From: Chalciporus piperatus
Lineage: Eukaryota; Basidiomycota; Agaricomycetes; Boletales; Boletaceae
Length of the DNA: 11,999 bases
Assembly: GCA_038093975.1 (NCBI GenBank)
Contig: JBBPTG010000462.1
Coordinates: 1-11,999 of the forward strand
Direction: 5' to 3'
Part shown: piece by piece, positions 1 to 8,465 of the stretch
Position numbering within the stretch: the first letter of the stretch is position 1
How the letters are laid out: each line of letters starts with the position of its first letter
The notes under the pieces: model-generated
Databases searched by the model: none
What the model saw: the letters and a program-made list of their open reading frames with translations, nothing else
What the model was told of the DNA's origin: nothing
Position numbers and translations under genes: made by a program

Positions 1-91
1 CTTCGCCACTTTGAATGATCGCCTCAATTGTGATCTTCAGGAACTCGGCGAGAGCTTGAGCGGAGTTGTTGGCTTGCTGAGTAGACATCAT
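1..91 (-). CDS. N-terminus of an unidentified gene running off the left edge
   Basis: On the minus strand an ATG at 91-89, followed directly by a second ATG, opens a frame that stays open to the window edge (30 codons). The peptide begins MMSTQQANNSAQALAEFLKI and continues as an Ala/Leu/Ile-rich, probably helical stretch. Upstream on that strand (about 92-170) is strongly C/T-rich, as is usual just before fungal start codons. The codons are not biased enough to be decisive and nothing is recognisable as a family. It is divergently arranged with the gene starting at 389, leaving about 300 bp that could hold both promoters. Only the start is visible, so this could also be a chance open frame. 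Confidence 0.4.
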   Translation of the reverse strand, partial: MMSTQQANNSAQALAEFLKITIEAIIQSGE

Positions 92-388
92 GGTTGTATG
101 GATAACGAGGAGAGAAGAAGTGACGAGCAGGGTGTTAGGGAGGCGAGATGAAATGAAGTGTTCAAAGGTTGTGGAAGAGTGACGGCCGAGAATAAAAGCT
201 ATAGAAAGTGACGTAATGTGTTTGTCCAAGTTGGGTGAGCGGAGCTGGAAATGTACTTGCATTCTCATAGGGAGCAGGTGACATGGGAAACTGGAGTCTC
301 GGGTGCTGTTGATCCGATTGATCTGATTAGGCTCAGCCGATGGGTTCTATCTCCCCTGGTCTGTCCTTGACTATTTTGCAACATACAC
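92..388. promoter_or_regulatory. Divergent intergenic region with a CRE-like site
   Basis: This 297-bp stretch separates two divergent predicted starts. It contains TGACGTAA at 209-216, the core of a CRE/ATF-type bZIP site, lying about 120 bp upstream of the minus-strand start and 175 bp upstream of the plus-strand start. The 92-170 part is purine-rich on plus (pyrimidine-rich on minus), which resembles a fungal 5' UTR for the leftward gene. There is no clear TATA box for the rightward gene. Regulatory function is inferred from position and motif only. Confidence 0.3.
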
Positions 389-1741
389 ATGGCACCAAAG
401 CAAGTAAGATTCGCAGGTAAGTTGTCAGCCGAAAATCATCTTAGGAACGCTGACCCCTGAGTGACTTAGGATTTGACAATGACACAGAGCCGGAATCTAG
501 CGAAGACGACAGAATGGCAACTTCAAGCGAATCATCATCGGCCGGCGCAGACACAAGAATGTCTGCAGATTCTCCGAGGGATTCACAACCAATCATAGCC
601 AATAGCTCTGACAGTGAAGGTGGTGATTCTTCTTCAGGTATGTCAGAGGAAATGTTGGGAGGGATTCAGATGACATTCCCTAGACAGAAGATAGCACAAC
701 CGCAGGAATGCCAAGAACAGAGTTCACATTCCGCATGCCACCTTTGAGGCAACAGGATTCATCGGCTGCTGGTAAGAGCTTCAATGGCCGTTCTTTGGCA
801 AGTTGGCCTGATCGCCCAAACAGCCGAGGTCAATGAATCCGTTTCAGAGACCTTCGGCCGTATCAGAGAACATGCGCTGCAAGATTTGCCAGCAGACGGC
901 CCCAGAGATGGCTTCCCCTTGAGCTGGTTTTTGGAGGTCCCCAGAATGCCTTTGTGGAATCACATCGTATCGGCCGAGAGAACCGTTCGAATCCTTTTGG
1001 GTAATGGCTCCGAGGAGGATATCAGGACAGTCCGTGCCGACGCAGCAAGGGTGGCCGAATGGTTTCAACAGAGGTCAGCCGAATCAGGGGCAACGTATCA
1101 AACCAGGGGCCAGAGGATGTGGGCCGAAATGGCCCAGAACTCATCGATTATCAACGCGGCTTTCATGACGCATTTTCTTACCTTGTCAGGCCGTGATCCA
1201 GCCGAGGCCGATGAGCAGGATATTGCATCGGCTGACATCCCAGCTATCATGTCGTCGAATGATCGGAGGGAAAACGAAAATAGACTTCTGGACGAGCTGG
1301 ACCTGCGTAAGTACCTCGTGGCATCCTATGAGGGCAGAAGAATTCATTGGATTGCAGCCCATGACTGGCAAGGTAGAAATCCTGAGGACATGGCGACAGG
1401 AAATACACCATTCACAGGGACGTTTGATCACTGTGAGTGGTTTTCATGATTATGGCATGGAATACATTGATGATAACGTCGTCGGCCGCAATCCAGTGGA
1501 GCAAGCAATCAACTGGGCCAACAGACAATTGGCCCAAGGGCTGCGCAGAGAACACCAGCCGCCGGAGGGATCAGCCGCCGAAGAACAGGCCAGAAATGAT
1601 GATGCCACACTGATGGCCCTATCTTGGATCATGTTTGAACGCTTAGAATTTCTGGCCTACACTCGTAGGCAACACATATTCCATATGATTTCTTTGCTAC
1701 GTCAGATGGACATGTTGGAGAGGCTGAGGAATGTAATGTAG
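389..1741 (+). CDS. Unrecognised five-exon protein, 371 aa, with acidic Ser-rich N-terminus
   Basis: I do not recognise this protein. Proposed exons are 389-416, 470-637, 706-771, 824-1432 and 1497-1741. Introns are 53, 68, 52 and 64 nt. All are GT-AG (donors GTAAGT, GTATGT, GTAAGA, GTGAGT) and all are phase 1, and the exon sum is exactly 1116 nt including the TAG stop. The start ATG sits in ACACATGGCACC, and the protein opens MAPKQVRFAGFDNDTEPE. Residues 1-65 are low-complexity and acidic/Ser-rich, probably disordered. The rest is Ala/Glu/Arg-rich and probably alpha-helical, with Ala-Glu dipeptides recurring, and ends in a Leu/Met-rich helix. There is no signal peptide or clear membrane span. 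The stop is immediately followed by the minisatellite, so the 3' UTR must lie in repeats. Words such as TCGGCC and GGCCGA, the core of that satellite, are unusually frequent here. It could be a fast-evolving orphan or part of an undescribed mobile element. The exon model is well supported by phase consistency; function is unknown. Confidence 0.68.
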
Positions 1742-2123
1742 TGTAGGCCATATAATATTGACACTGATCACATTGGCTTATCCCTACCAATGGACTAACT
1801 TTACATCGGCCCATGCCTGCCTAGTGACACTAGGTATATCGGCGCATTCCTACGCATTGAGGCTGAATGCATCGGCCCATCCCTACACATCGACGCTGAT
1901 TGCATCGGCCCATCCCTACCTAGTGACACTAGGTATATCGGCCCATCCCTACCCATTGAGGCTCAACCCATTGGCCCATTCCTACACATTGACACTGATT
2001 GCATGCCTTCCTAGTGACAATAGGTATATCGGCCCATCCCTACGCATTGAGGCTCAACCCATTGGCCCATTCCTACACATTGACACTGATTGCATCGGCC
2101 CATGCCTTCCTAGTGACAATAGG

Positions 2124-2666
2124 TATATCGGCCCATCCCTACGCATTGAGGCTCAACCCATTGGCCCATTCCTACGCATTGAGGCTCAACCCATGGGCCC
2201 ATTCCTACACATCGACGCTGATTGCATCGGCCCATGCCTACCTAGTAACACTAGGTATATCGGCCCATCCCTACGCATTGAGGCTCAATGCATCGGCCCA
2301 TTCCTACACATTGAGACTGATTGCATCGGCCCATCCCTACACATTGACACTGATTGCATCGGCCCATCCCTACCTAGTGACAATAGGTATATCGGCCCAT
2401 TCCTACGCATTGAGGCTCAATGCATCGGCCCATCCCTACACATTGACTCTGATTGCATCGGCCCATCCTGTACCAGTGACAGTGATAGAGTATATCGGCC
2501 CATCCTACGCATTGAGGCTCAACCCATTGGCCCATTCCTACGCATTGAGGCTCAACCCATGGGCCCATTCCTACACATCGACGCTGATTGCATCGGCCCA
2601 TGCCTACCTAGTAACACTAGGTATATCGGCCCATCCCTACGCATTGAGGCTCAATGCATCGGCCCA
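2124..2666. repeat. Higher-order duplication inside the minisatellite
   Basis: Bases 2124-2300 match 2491-2666 over about 177 bp except for a single-base deletion near 2504, at an offset of 366-367 bp. Eleven plain 33-bp units would be 363 bp. The extra bases come from one aberrant unit at 2460-2490 (containing GTACCAGTGACAGTGATAGAG). The CCATGCCTACCTAGTAACAC variant marks both copies, and a third copy of it at about 2698 is the one split by the solo LTR. This indicates multi-unit unequal exchange or replication slippage rather than one-by-one growth. Confidence 0.8.
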
Positions 2667-2709
2667 TCCCTACACATCGACGCTGATTGCATCGGCCCAT
2701 GCCTACCTA

Positions 2710-2714
2710 GTAAC
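2710..2714. repeat. Left 5-bp target-site duplication of the solo LTR
   Basis: GTAAC directly before TGTTACG. The same GTAAC follows CGTAACA at 3183-3187. Five bases is the usual duplication length of Ty3- and Ty1-type integrases. Confidence 0.85.
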
Positions 2715-3182
2715 TGTTACGCTTGTGCCGGGTAGGCCAAAGCGTAGACACAAAAGCCTAGTCAAAGCAAGGGTTTCAAAGGTAGCCTAACGATGGGATG
2801 TCCACGTTAAGGCCTAGCGTCCGTTCAAGAGTGGGACGGTGACTCTCAGAGGGTTCACAGGAAGCAAGGAATGACCAAGCTAGATTGCGTAGGTCTAAGT
2901 TAAGGTTACAGGAGAAACTCGAGGGTTTATATAAGTAGAGAAACGAGTTAAGGGCAGGCATGGAACCGGTTGGAATGTGTAAGAACAAGCTATGACGAAT
3001 AGGAATGAGTCATGCTTGGTAAGAGTACGAGTCAGCGATGACGAAGTATGGAATGTGAAAGAACATCGAAGAACATCCGCTGACTAAAGCAAGCAAGAAA
3101 TAAGAGGCCTAGGCAGGACTCGAACCAGCGACTAGGACTTAGTACAAGGTAATGAGAAAGGAAAGAATGAATGATCGTAACA
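2715..3182 (-). mobile_element. Solo LTR of a retrotransposon (468 bp)
   Basis: The segment starts TGTTACG and ends CGTAACA, a perfect 7-bp inverted terminus with the canonical TG...CA ends. It is flanked by the 5-bp direct duplication GTAAC (2710-2714 and 3183-3187). Removing the segment and one GTAAC recreates a normal satellite unit, CCTAGTAACACTAGG. There is no internal coding region, so this is a solo LTR left by LTR-LTR recombination. Orientation is tentative: on minus it carries TATATAAACCC (2935-2925), also present in the second LTR of this window, which has a polypurine tract on its minus-strand upstream side. A bZIP/Gcn4-type TGAGTCA is at 3006-3012. The stretch 3116-3126 reads GGTTCGAGTCC on minus, like a tRNA T-arm, but I could not fold a whole tRNA around it. 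Confidence 0.88.
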
Positions 3183-3187
3183 GTAAC
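3183..3187. repeat. Right 5-bp target-site duplication of the solo LTR
   Basis: GTAAC, matching 2710-2714. It continues into ACTAGGTATATCGGCC, the expected second half of the interrupted satellite unit. Confidence 0.85.
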
Positions 3188-3935
3188 ACTAGGTATATCG
3201 GCCCATCCCTACGCATTGAGGCTGAATGCATCGGCCCATCCCTACACATTGACACTGATTGCGTCGGCCCATTGCTACACATTGAGCCTCAATGCATCGG
3301 CCCATTCCTACACATTGAGACTGATTGCATCGGCCCATCCCTACACATTGACACTGATTGCATCGGCCCATCCCTACACATTGACGCAGATTGCATCGGC
3401 CCATCCCTACCTAGTGACAATAGGTATATCGGCCCATTCCTACGCATTGAGGCTCAATGCATCGGCCCATCCCTACACATTGACACTGATTGCATCGGCC
3501 CATCCCTACCTAGTGACAATCGGTATATCGGCCCATCCCTACGCATTGAGGCTCAACCCATTGGCCCATCCCTACACATTGACGCTGATTGCATCGGCCC
3601 ATCCCTACCTAGTGACAATCGGTATATCGGCCCATCCCTACCCATTGAGGCTCAACCCATTTGCCCATTCCTACACATCGACGCTGATTGCATCGGCCCA
3701 TCCCTACGCATTGAGGCTCAATGCATCGGCCCATTCCTATGCATCAACAAACTATACATCGGCCAATCCCTACCTACTGAGGCGGGTGGCATCGGCCCAT
3801 CCCTACAGATGGACATCATTGCATCGGCCCATCCCTACCCATTGATACTGATTGCATCGGGCCATGCCTGCTGTAGGAGACATGATTCAGTGGCCAATGC
3901 CCACCCCTAAACATTTCCTGCATCGGCCGCTCCCT
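3188..3935. repeat. 33-bp minisatellite array, right block
   Basis: Continuation of the same array after the solo LTR, with roughly 22 units of the three types seen on the left. Units to about 3720 are nearly identical. From about 3740 they become divergent (for example GGCCAATCCCTACCTACTGAGG and AGATGGACATCATTG variants), while the CGGCCCATCCCTAC core stays in register. Two plus-strand frames are open throughout because of the 33-bp period. Confidence 0.92.
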
Positions 3936-4215
3936 ACACATGGAGGGTTTACACATCGGCCTATCCCTATTCTCTATGGGCCGAACCCTGATGCAGGCAG
4001 GACTGGGTAATTAGCACCAGTCGGCCAGGTCCTACCTCAGGGAACCTTTGTGTTGGCCATTCCCACTGCCAGGGCACAATGGTACATTGGCTGATCCCTA
4101 CTCTACGTGTACATTCTATTACTAGCCGATCCCTAACCTAGGTGACCATACACCAGCGGCCAATCGTTAGCCGGCCAGTAGAGCACGGCCTAATTGGTGA
4201 TCAGCTGGCCCTGCA
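3936..4215. repeat. Decayed edge of the minisatellite
   Basis: Only the core motif is still visible, in variants such as CGGCCTATCCCTAT (3957), CGGCCAGGTCCTAC (4022), TGGCCATTCCCAC (4056), TGGCTGATCCCTAC (4089), AGCCGATCCCTAAC (4123) and CGGCCAATCG (4156). Spacing is often 33-35 bp, so the period survives although the rest of the unit has diverged. It fades by about 4215, just before the truncated end of the Ndc10-like gene. Decayed edges around a homogeneous centre are typical of long-lived tandem arrays that turn over in the middle. Confidence 0.7.
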
Positions 4216-4231
4216 TCAGGGTACAAATGGA

Positions 4232-5559
4232 CTACGCTATGTGAGGGGCGAAGCTCGGAGGGGGACAGTTGAGAACATGGAAGTGGCCAAAAAACATCAG
4301 GGCAAGGGCCCCGACGGCACAGAGCTCCACATGGTGATGTCGGATGACACCATGTTCGTCCACTCGACCATGTTGGTTGTGCTTTGCATTGTCGGCAAGA
4401 GCAGCAAGAACCTGCAGGCAGGGCATACTGGTCAGCATCGAGCGACCTGGGCCATTCAAACAGGACTTGACCCTCACCTCGACCTCAGTAGTCTGATCCA
4501 AAGGTGCAGTGGTCCTGAACAAGTCAGACCACTGCAGCATCCGACAGCTCTCCCCACGGAAGGCTGTTGCTGACGAGAGAAGCAGCATGGCACGGTCACG
4601 GAGACCAACAAAGATGTGCTGCCTCCCCGAGAAGTCAGTGAGAGCCCAGAGCGAGCATCGGAGAAGCTCCTCCTTCGAGTACGTGTCTGACATGCCTGTA
4701 TCAGCAATTGCACAACAGAGGCTGCAACAGCATGGACAGCGCACCCGAGGTGGTCCCGGCAGCTTTGATCGCCTGGGATTTCTCGATCCTGCCCGGCTCA
4801 TTGTGCTTCAAGGCCGACTCGAATGCACGGATGCGTGCATCCTTGCGGAGACCCAACCTGGTCTCGTGGTCACGGGAATACTCATGCTCATGATTGAGCC
4901 TGTGATTCTCCAAGGCGTTGACGACCTGGGCAATGTGAGATTTGCCCAGCGAGGAGCCTTCGATCGTGAGAGACTTGCTTCCACGCTTGATCTGGGGGAA
5001 ACCAAAAGGATTGAATCTCAATGGCGCGGCAAGGGCACGGAGAGCATGCTGGACATACCTTCTCGCGAGTGGACTCGTGGTGGAGGAATGCAGCCACCTT
5101 GGCCGCAGTGATGGGAAACGCAGGAAGCGCAGCTCTCGAGGGATCGCTCGCGGCAATCCTCGACTGCTCCTCTTCAAACCATGCTTGGTAGCTCCGCACC
5201 TGACGCGGATAGCACTTGGCTGTGCCTTTGCCCTCCATTTCCTTCCGTCCGATTCGCAACCGAACATCATGCGTCTCACGTTCGAGCAGCGTCAGCGAAC
5301 GCTGCGTGCGGGGCGAGGTGATGGCCATGGCAGTGAGGCCATGGGTGGAATCAAGGGGAATTTTGGACATTGAGGAGGGCTGCTCTGATGCTTCAGCAAC
5401 CTCGGTACCTTGTGGGACAACACTCTCAGTCGAGAGTGGCCCCGGCGCTGGCGAGAGAGCAGGCCCTGGATGGCCCGTGCGAGCACGCTTTGCAGCGCGA
5501 GGGGACGACGGGTCCGACAGGGACAGTGATGGGCTTGGAGGACGACGAGCAGGAACCAT
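4232..5559 (-). pseudogene. 3'-truncated Ndc10-like / Crypton-type tyrosine recombinase gene
   Basis: Four exons on minus: 5559-5059, 4991-4745, 4695-4478 and 4411-4232. Introns are 67, 49 and 66 nt, all GT-AG, and the joined frame is open for 381 codons. I chose ATG 5559 (MVPARRPPSP); an in-frame TTG at 5565 is not a likely start. Residues 1-80 are Pro/Ser-rich with a basic AAKRAR patch. Residues 115-240 (CYPRQVRSYQAWFEEEQ, AFPITAAKVAAFL, LGKSHIAQVVNALENHRLNH, LRKDARIRAFES) and 255-380 (LLRCSLWALTDFSGRQHIF, LRDRAMLLLSSATAFRGES, LADNAKHNQHGRVDEHG, VELCAVGALALMFFGHFHVL) match my memory of basidiomycete Ndc10-domain proteins, relatives of Crypton tyrosine recombinases. Arg296 in TAFRGES is the likely first catalytic Arg. 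The HxxR box and nucleophilic Tyr expected further on are absent: the frame stops 17 bp before the decayed satellite. This is probably a truncated copy, although introns and frame remain intact, which suggests recent loss of the 3' end. Confidence 0.75.
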
Positions 5560-5970
5560 GGGCAAGGTAGAGAGTGGTTGCGACCGAGGAGGTCAGAGTC
5601 CAATGTGACTTTTAAAGACCGTGACGGAGGGCAAGAGTGCACTAACGGACTCTTCCCCTCAATCACATTGCCAAGCTAAGGGAAGAGCGTAAGCAACGGC
5701 GAAGTGACATTGGGTGAAAAGTGAAGAGAAAGGACGGAACGAACCTCACCTACCAGTGGCACCGTCAGTGCTCTCGTAGCGAGACCGCTGTGTGGACTGC
5801 TGGCTCGAACAGCACTGAGCTGTGTGTCCTCGACCTTCCAGGGCCGAGCAAACAATGCTTGAGGTTTGAGAAGAGACGAGGGGGCGGGGTGAGGCACCAG
5901 ATTGGATTCAACCTGTTCGCGTGACAAGAGCGGGACGAGTGGCACAGCAGGGAGTGAAAGGAACGGCCAG
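5560..5970. other. Non-coding stretch upstream of the Ndc10-like gene
   Basis: No convincing gene. A GTGGTTGCGAC...GTCCAATGT word pair at about 5575-5609, right before the Ndc10-like start, resembles the beginning of the 184-bp duplicated unit further right. The pair CTCTTCCCCT (5651-5660) and AGGGAAGAG (about 5679-5687) can form a small hairpin, and CAATGTGA (about 5602) is mirrored by TCACATTG (about 5664). For the leftward gene this is the 5' flank, so promoter elements may be here, but no TATA box is evident. Confidence 0.4.
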
Positions 5971-6300
5971 ATGAAACAGAGCAGTGGTTGCGACGACGAA
6001 TGATGTCCAATGTCTTCGTTCCTTCAGTGCGAAATTGGCGGATTGACTGAAAGAACAAACAGAACGTTAAGTTAGCACTGGAATGATCGGAGAGACTGGG
6101 GGAAAAAGAGCCAAACTCACCACAGGCAGCTCGAGCTGCAGGAACAACGAAGAGAACGGACAGAGCGGTGTTTGCAACGACGAATGATGTCCGATATCTT
6201 CATTCCTTCAGTGCGAAATTGGCGGAATGACTGAAAGAACGAACAGAACATTAAGTTAGCACTGGAACGATCGGAGAGACTGGAAAAAAAAGAGACAAAC
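5971..6300. repeat. 184-bp direct tandem duplication
   Basis: Copy 1 (about 5971-6116 plus linker to 6154) and copy 2 (about 6155-6300) match at a constant offset of 184 bp. Shared runs include CGACGAATGATGTCC, TCCTTCAGTGCGAAATTGGC, TGACTGAAAGAAC and TTAAGTTAGCACTGGAA. Identity looks to be roughly 90 percent over about 145 bp; differences are mostly single substitutions. Minus-strand open frames through both copies give the same short peptide twice with no family likeness, so I treat it as non-coding. Confidence 0.85.
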
Positions 6301-7335
6301 TGGGGGAAGGTCACCTGCCACCCATGGCCATGGAGGCAGACCAATCGTTCGTTCGAGCACGTCCTGTCGTCCACCGTGCCGGATGGAACGGAGAGAATGG
6401 AAAAAGAGGAAACCCCCCTGCTGGTGGCGTGCTGTCAGTAGGGACCGTCGGTCGCTGAGTCAGCCTCATCCGCATCCGACAGAGAGACCCCGAGCCTCGG
6501 GATTCGCCTGGCAGTGCTTGCCGAACTCCCACGCCGTGGCTGAAGGCGTGTACTGGCGTGGTGACCTCGCTTCGGGTTACGCGGGGTCACCAGCGGGGTC
6601 ACCAGCATGTGCGGTGACTCCAGATATACCCCATGTATTTGTAGTTGGATCGGGAGGCTGACACGATCAAGTCCGACGGTGATGTAGCAGACGGAACATC
6701 GTCACCCAAGGCTGACCAGAATCTGGGTTGGACTTCGCTGGTGGTTGTCAGCAAGCGCGCTCACGCGACAATCCCGCGCCTGAGGCGATCAACCTCGTGG
6801 TTTTTAGTCTTTTGCATTTTGATCAGTGGGTATCCTGTGCTGTGAGTCTGTGACTGCTGTCCCCGCCGATGTCGTACTGAAGAAACTGGGCCCCTTGTCA
6901 CGGTTAACACCAACGGCCATCGACCATTTACCAAAGCGACGTTCGTTGCTGGCGGAGAGTCCGAATCACTCCTAGATGTGGGTTATCCGAAAGACCACCT
7001 CCCAATTCTCAATGGACTGTCTCCCTCTCGACTAGTCTCCCCTAGACAGACCGAAGATTGAAGGAAGACAGTCGTTCCTACTCACTACGGTCTGCTCGTT
7101 ATAGAACCTGAAACACCGTAGTGCAGCCTTCGGGGATAATAGGCGGGGATTTCTGCATGCCGCTGTCAGGCAGCGTACTTTTTGAAACCCGCCTCCGTTT
7201 TTCCGATGACATGTTCCGAGGCTCGCGAAGATCGCGTCTGACTCTTGTCTACATTATTAGACTACATATCTCGCGCGCGCGCTCGTGCTACACTCAACGT
7301 TCAAACGTTCATCCTCGACATTTGTTCGTCACGCC
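6301..7335. other. Intergenic region without a recognisable gene
   Basis: About 1 kb with only short unconvincing frames. Visible structure: TGGTGACC at 6559-6566 is the inverted complement of GGTCACCA at 6585-6592 and again at 6597-6604, where GCGGGGTCACCA is tandemly repeated twice. AGGCGGG at 7141-7147 pairs with CCCGCCT at 7188-7194 in an imperfect 54-bp palindrome about 145 bp before the next start codon. The last part (6850-7335) should contain the promoter and 5' UTR of the DUF6589-type gene; I see no TATA box there. Confidence 0.4.
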
Positions 7336-7882
7336 ATGCCAAATCATGGGCACCACACTCATTCGGTACTAACGCCGTCTGTCCTTTCTGTCTCAACACC
7401 TCTACAAACACTTTTGCCTGTTTTGCCTTCTCCAGAGGTTCCCCTTCCAGCACCATTATTCACGACTCCTCGAAAGCGGAGACGACTCCAGGACGAAAAT
7501 GAACTCCCAACCATATTCTCCCCCTCTCCGCAGCGCCCATCTCCCGTCAAGAAGAAGCGCGTTTTCCCCCCCTCCCCGCAGCGCCCATCCACTCTCAAGA
7601 AGAAGCGTGCCAGTCCACGACCATGGGACGTCAAGCTCGATGTCGTGATGGATACGCTCCAGGGACTCGGTTGGGCCGTCGCAGATCTCCTCTATCATCT
7701 TTTCAAACTCAAAGATGAAAAAGGAGAAGATGTTTGCAGAAATCCAAGGCACGCAGCTGCAGTTTGCCAGTTTCTCCAGGGTAGAACGGTTGTCTCTCCA
7801 TCGTTTATCATCGACGCATGGTTGCGTAATCCAGACGGACGACTTAGCATTGATTCGCCTGATCGCGAGCTCATGTATTCTA

Positions 7883-7918
7883 AGGTAGTCGTCTTGCGGA
7901 AACCACGAACATCACGTG
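7883..7918 (+). repeat. Left terminal inverted repeat of the TIR element
   Basis: 36 bp beginning AGGTAGTCGTCTTGCGG and ending AACATCACGTG. It is the exact reverse complement of 8466-8501. TA precedes it. Confidence 0.93.
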
Positions 7919-8465
7919 GAGTGACACATTGTGACACAGAGACTCTGAACATATGCCGCATCATGCCGGGTACGTCGGAGAAGAATCGGAGACGAAAACA
8001 GAGGTAGCACTGCATTATGGAGATGTAGAGCTAGTCGCGATATACAAACGACTGGCAAGTCGACAAAATGAACAGGACATCATGCTGAGACTGAATGGGC
8101 CTTGTCAAGATCTGCCATCAGTGACTCAGGGAGCACACGATGACCACGGTATTTCTTCACAGCCCAAGCTGCCTGTGCACCATCAAGACCACGCCTGTAG
8201 GCATCAATTCGCTCAACCTCGGCAGTGCAACAGCACTTCACTCGGCTACTGCTGGATTTCGAGCGGACCTTGGGGACATTTTCTACTGCTTTCAAGGCAC
8301 AAAAAAATTCACGATCAATTCTCGGAAGGAACGGCTTCACAATCTACTCAATACGAAATCTGTATCGTAGTTGATTCCATATTTTGTATTGACTACTTTC
8401 CTATTTCCTCCCCTTCTTGGATTGTTTCATGGATTTTCGGCCTCGTCACACAATGTAACACCTTG

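Larger units (their letters stand above)
1745..2714. repeat. 33-bp minisatellite array, left block
   Basis: About 29 tandem units of 33 bp, each carrying the core CGGCCCATCCCTAC (T or G variants after CCAT). Three unit types follow the core: one continuing ACATTGACACTGATTG, one GCATTGAGGCTCAA, and one CTAGTGACAATAGGTAT. In the third type, some copies form a perfect 15-bp palindrome, CCTAGTGACACTAGG (for example 1820-1834). Units at 1745-1805 are diverged (core TTGGCTTATCCCTAC), whereas those from about 1812 are nearly identical. A 177-bp block at 2124-2300 is repeated almost exactly at 2491-2666, showing segmental duplication of several units at once. Because 33 is divisible by three, long open frames on both strands result, which I take as artefact. 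Confidence 0.93.

Noticed and set aside
3080..3145. tRNA-like 3' half (GGTTCGAGTCC on minus) inside the solo LTR
   Set aside because: The T-stem has a mismatch, and no anticodon arm or D-arm pairing could be drawn, so no tRNA gene is called.
2374..3404. Minus-strand Cys-rich repeat ORFs (MGRCNQCQCVG units), resembling small Cys-rich peptides
   Set aside because: Same satellite artefact read on the other strand; no signal peptide or independent gene structure.
1758..3910. Long plus-strand open frames giving 11-residue repeats (IGPSLHIDTDC or SAHPYTLTLIA) in two frames
   Set aside because: They follow from a 33-bp tandem repeat that lacks stops in several frames at once. No start context, codon bias or non-repetitive domain supports translation, and the solo LTR interrupts them.
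1745..3935. Possible CRISPR array because of regularly spaced repeats
   Set aside because: The whole 33-bp unit repeats with no unique spacers, and the context is a eukaryotic intron-bearing genome.
4509..5373. Plus-strand ORFs across the Ndc10-like gene
   Set aside because: Shadows of the minus-strand exons, which have consistent splice sites and family-like sequence.
5676..6374. Minus-strand ORFs repeating the peptide SIRQFRTEG / SFRQFRTEG
   Set aside because: The repeated peptide is just the translation of the 184-bp duplication; no introns, domains or codon bias support a gene.
8080..8340. Minus-strand 86-aa ORF inside the TIR element as a transposase
   Set aside because: Too short and without DDE/D or helix-turn-helix features that I can identify; no ATG-initiated frame with family likeness.
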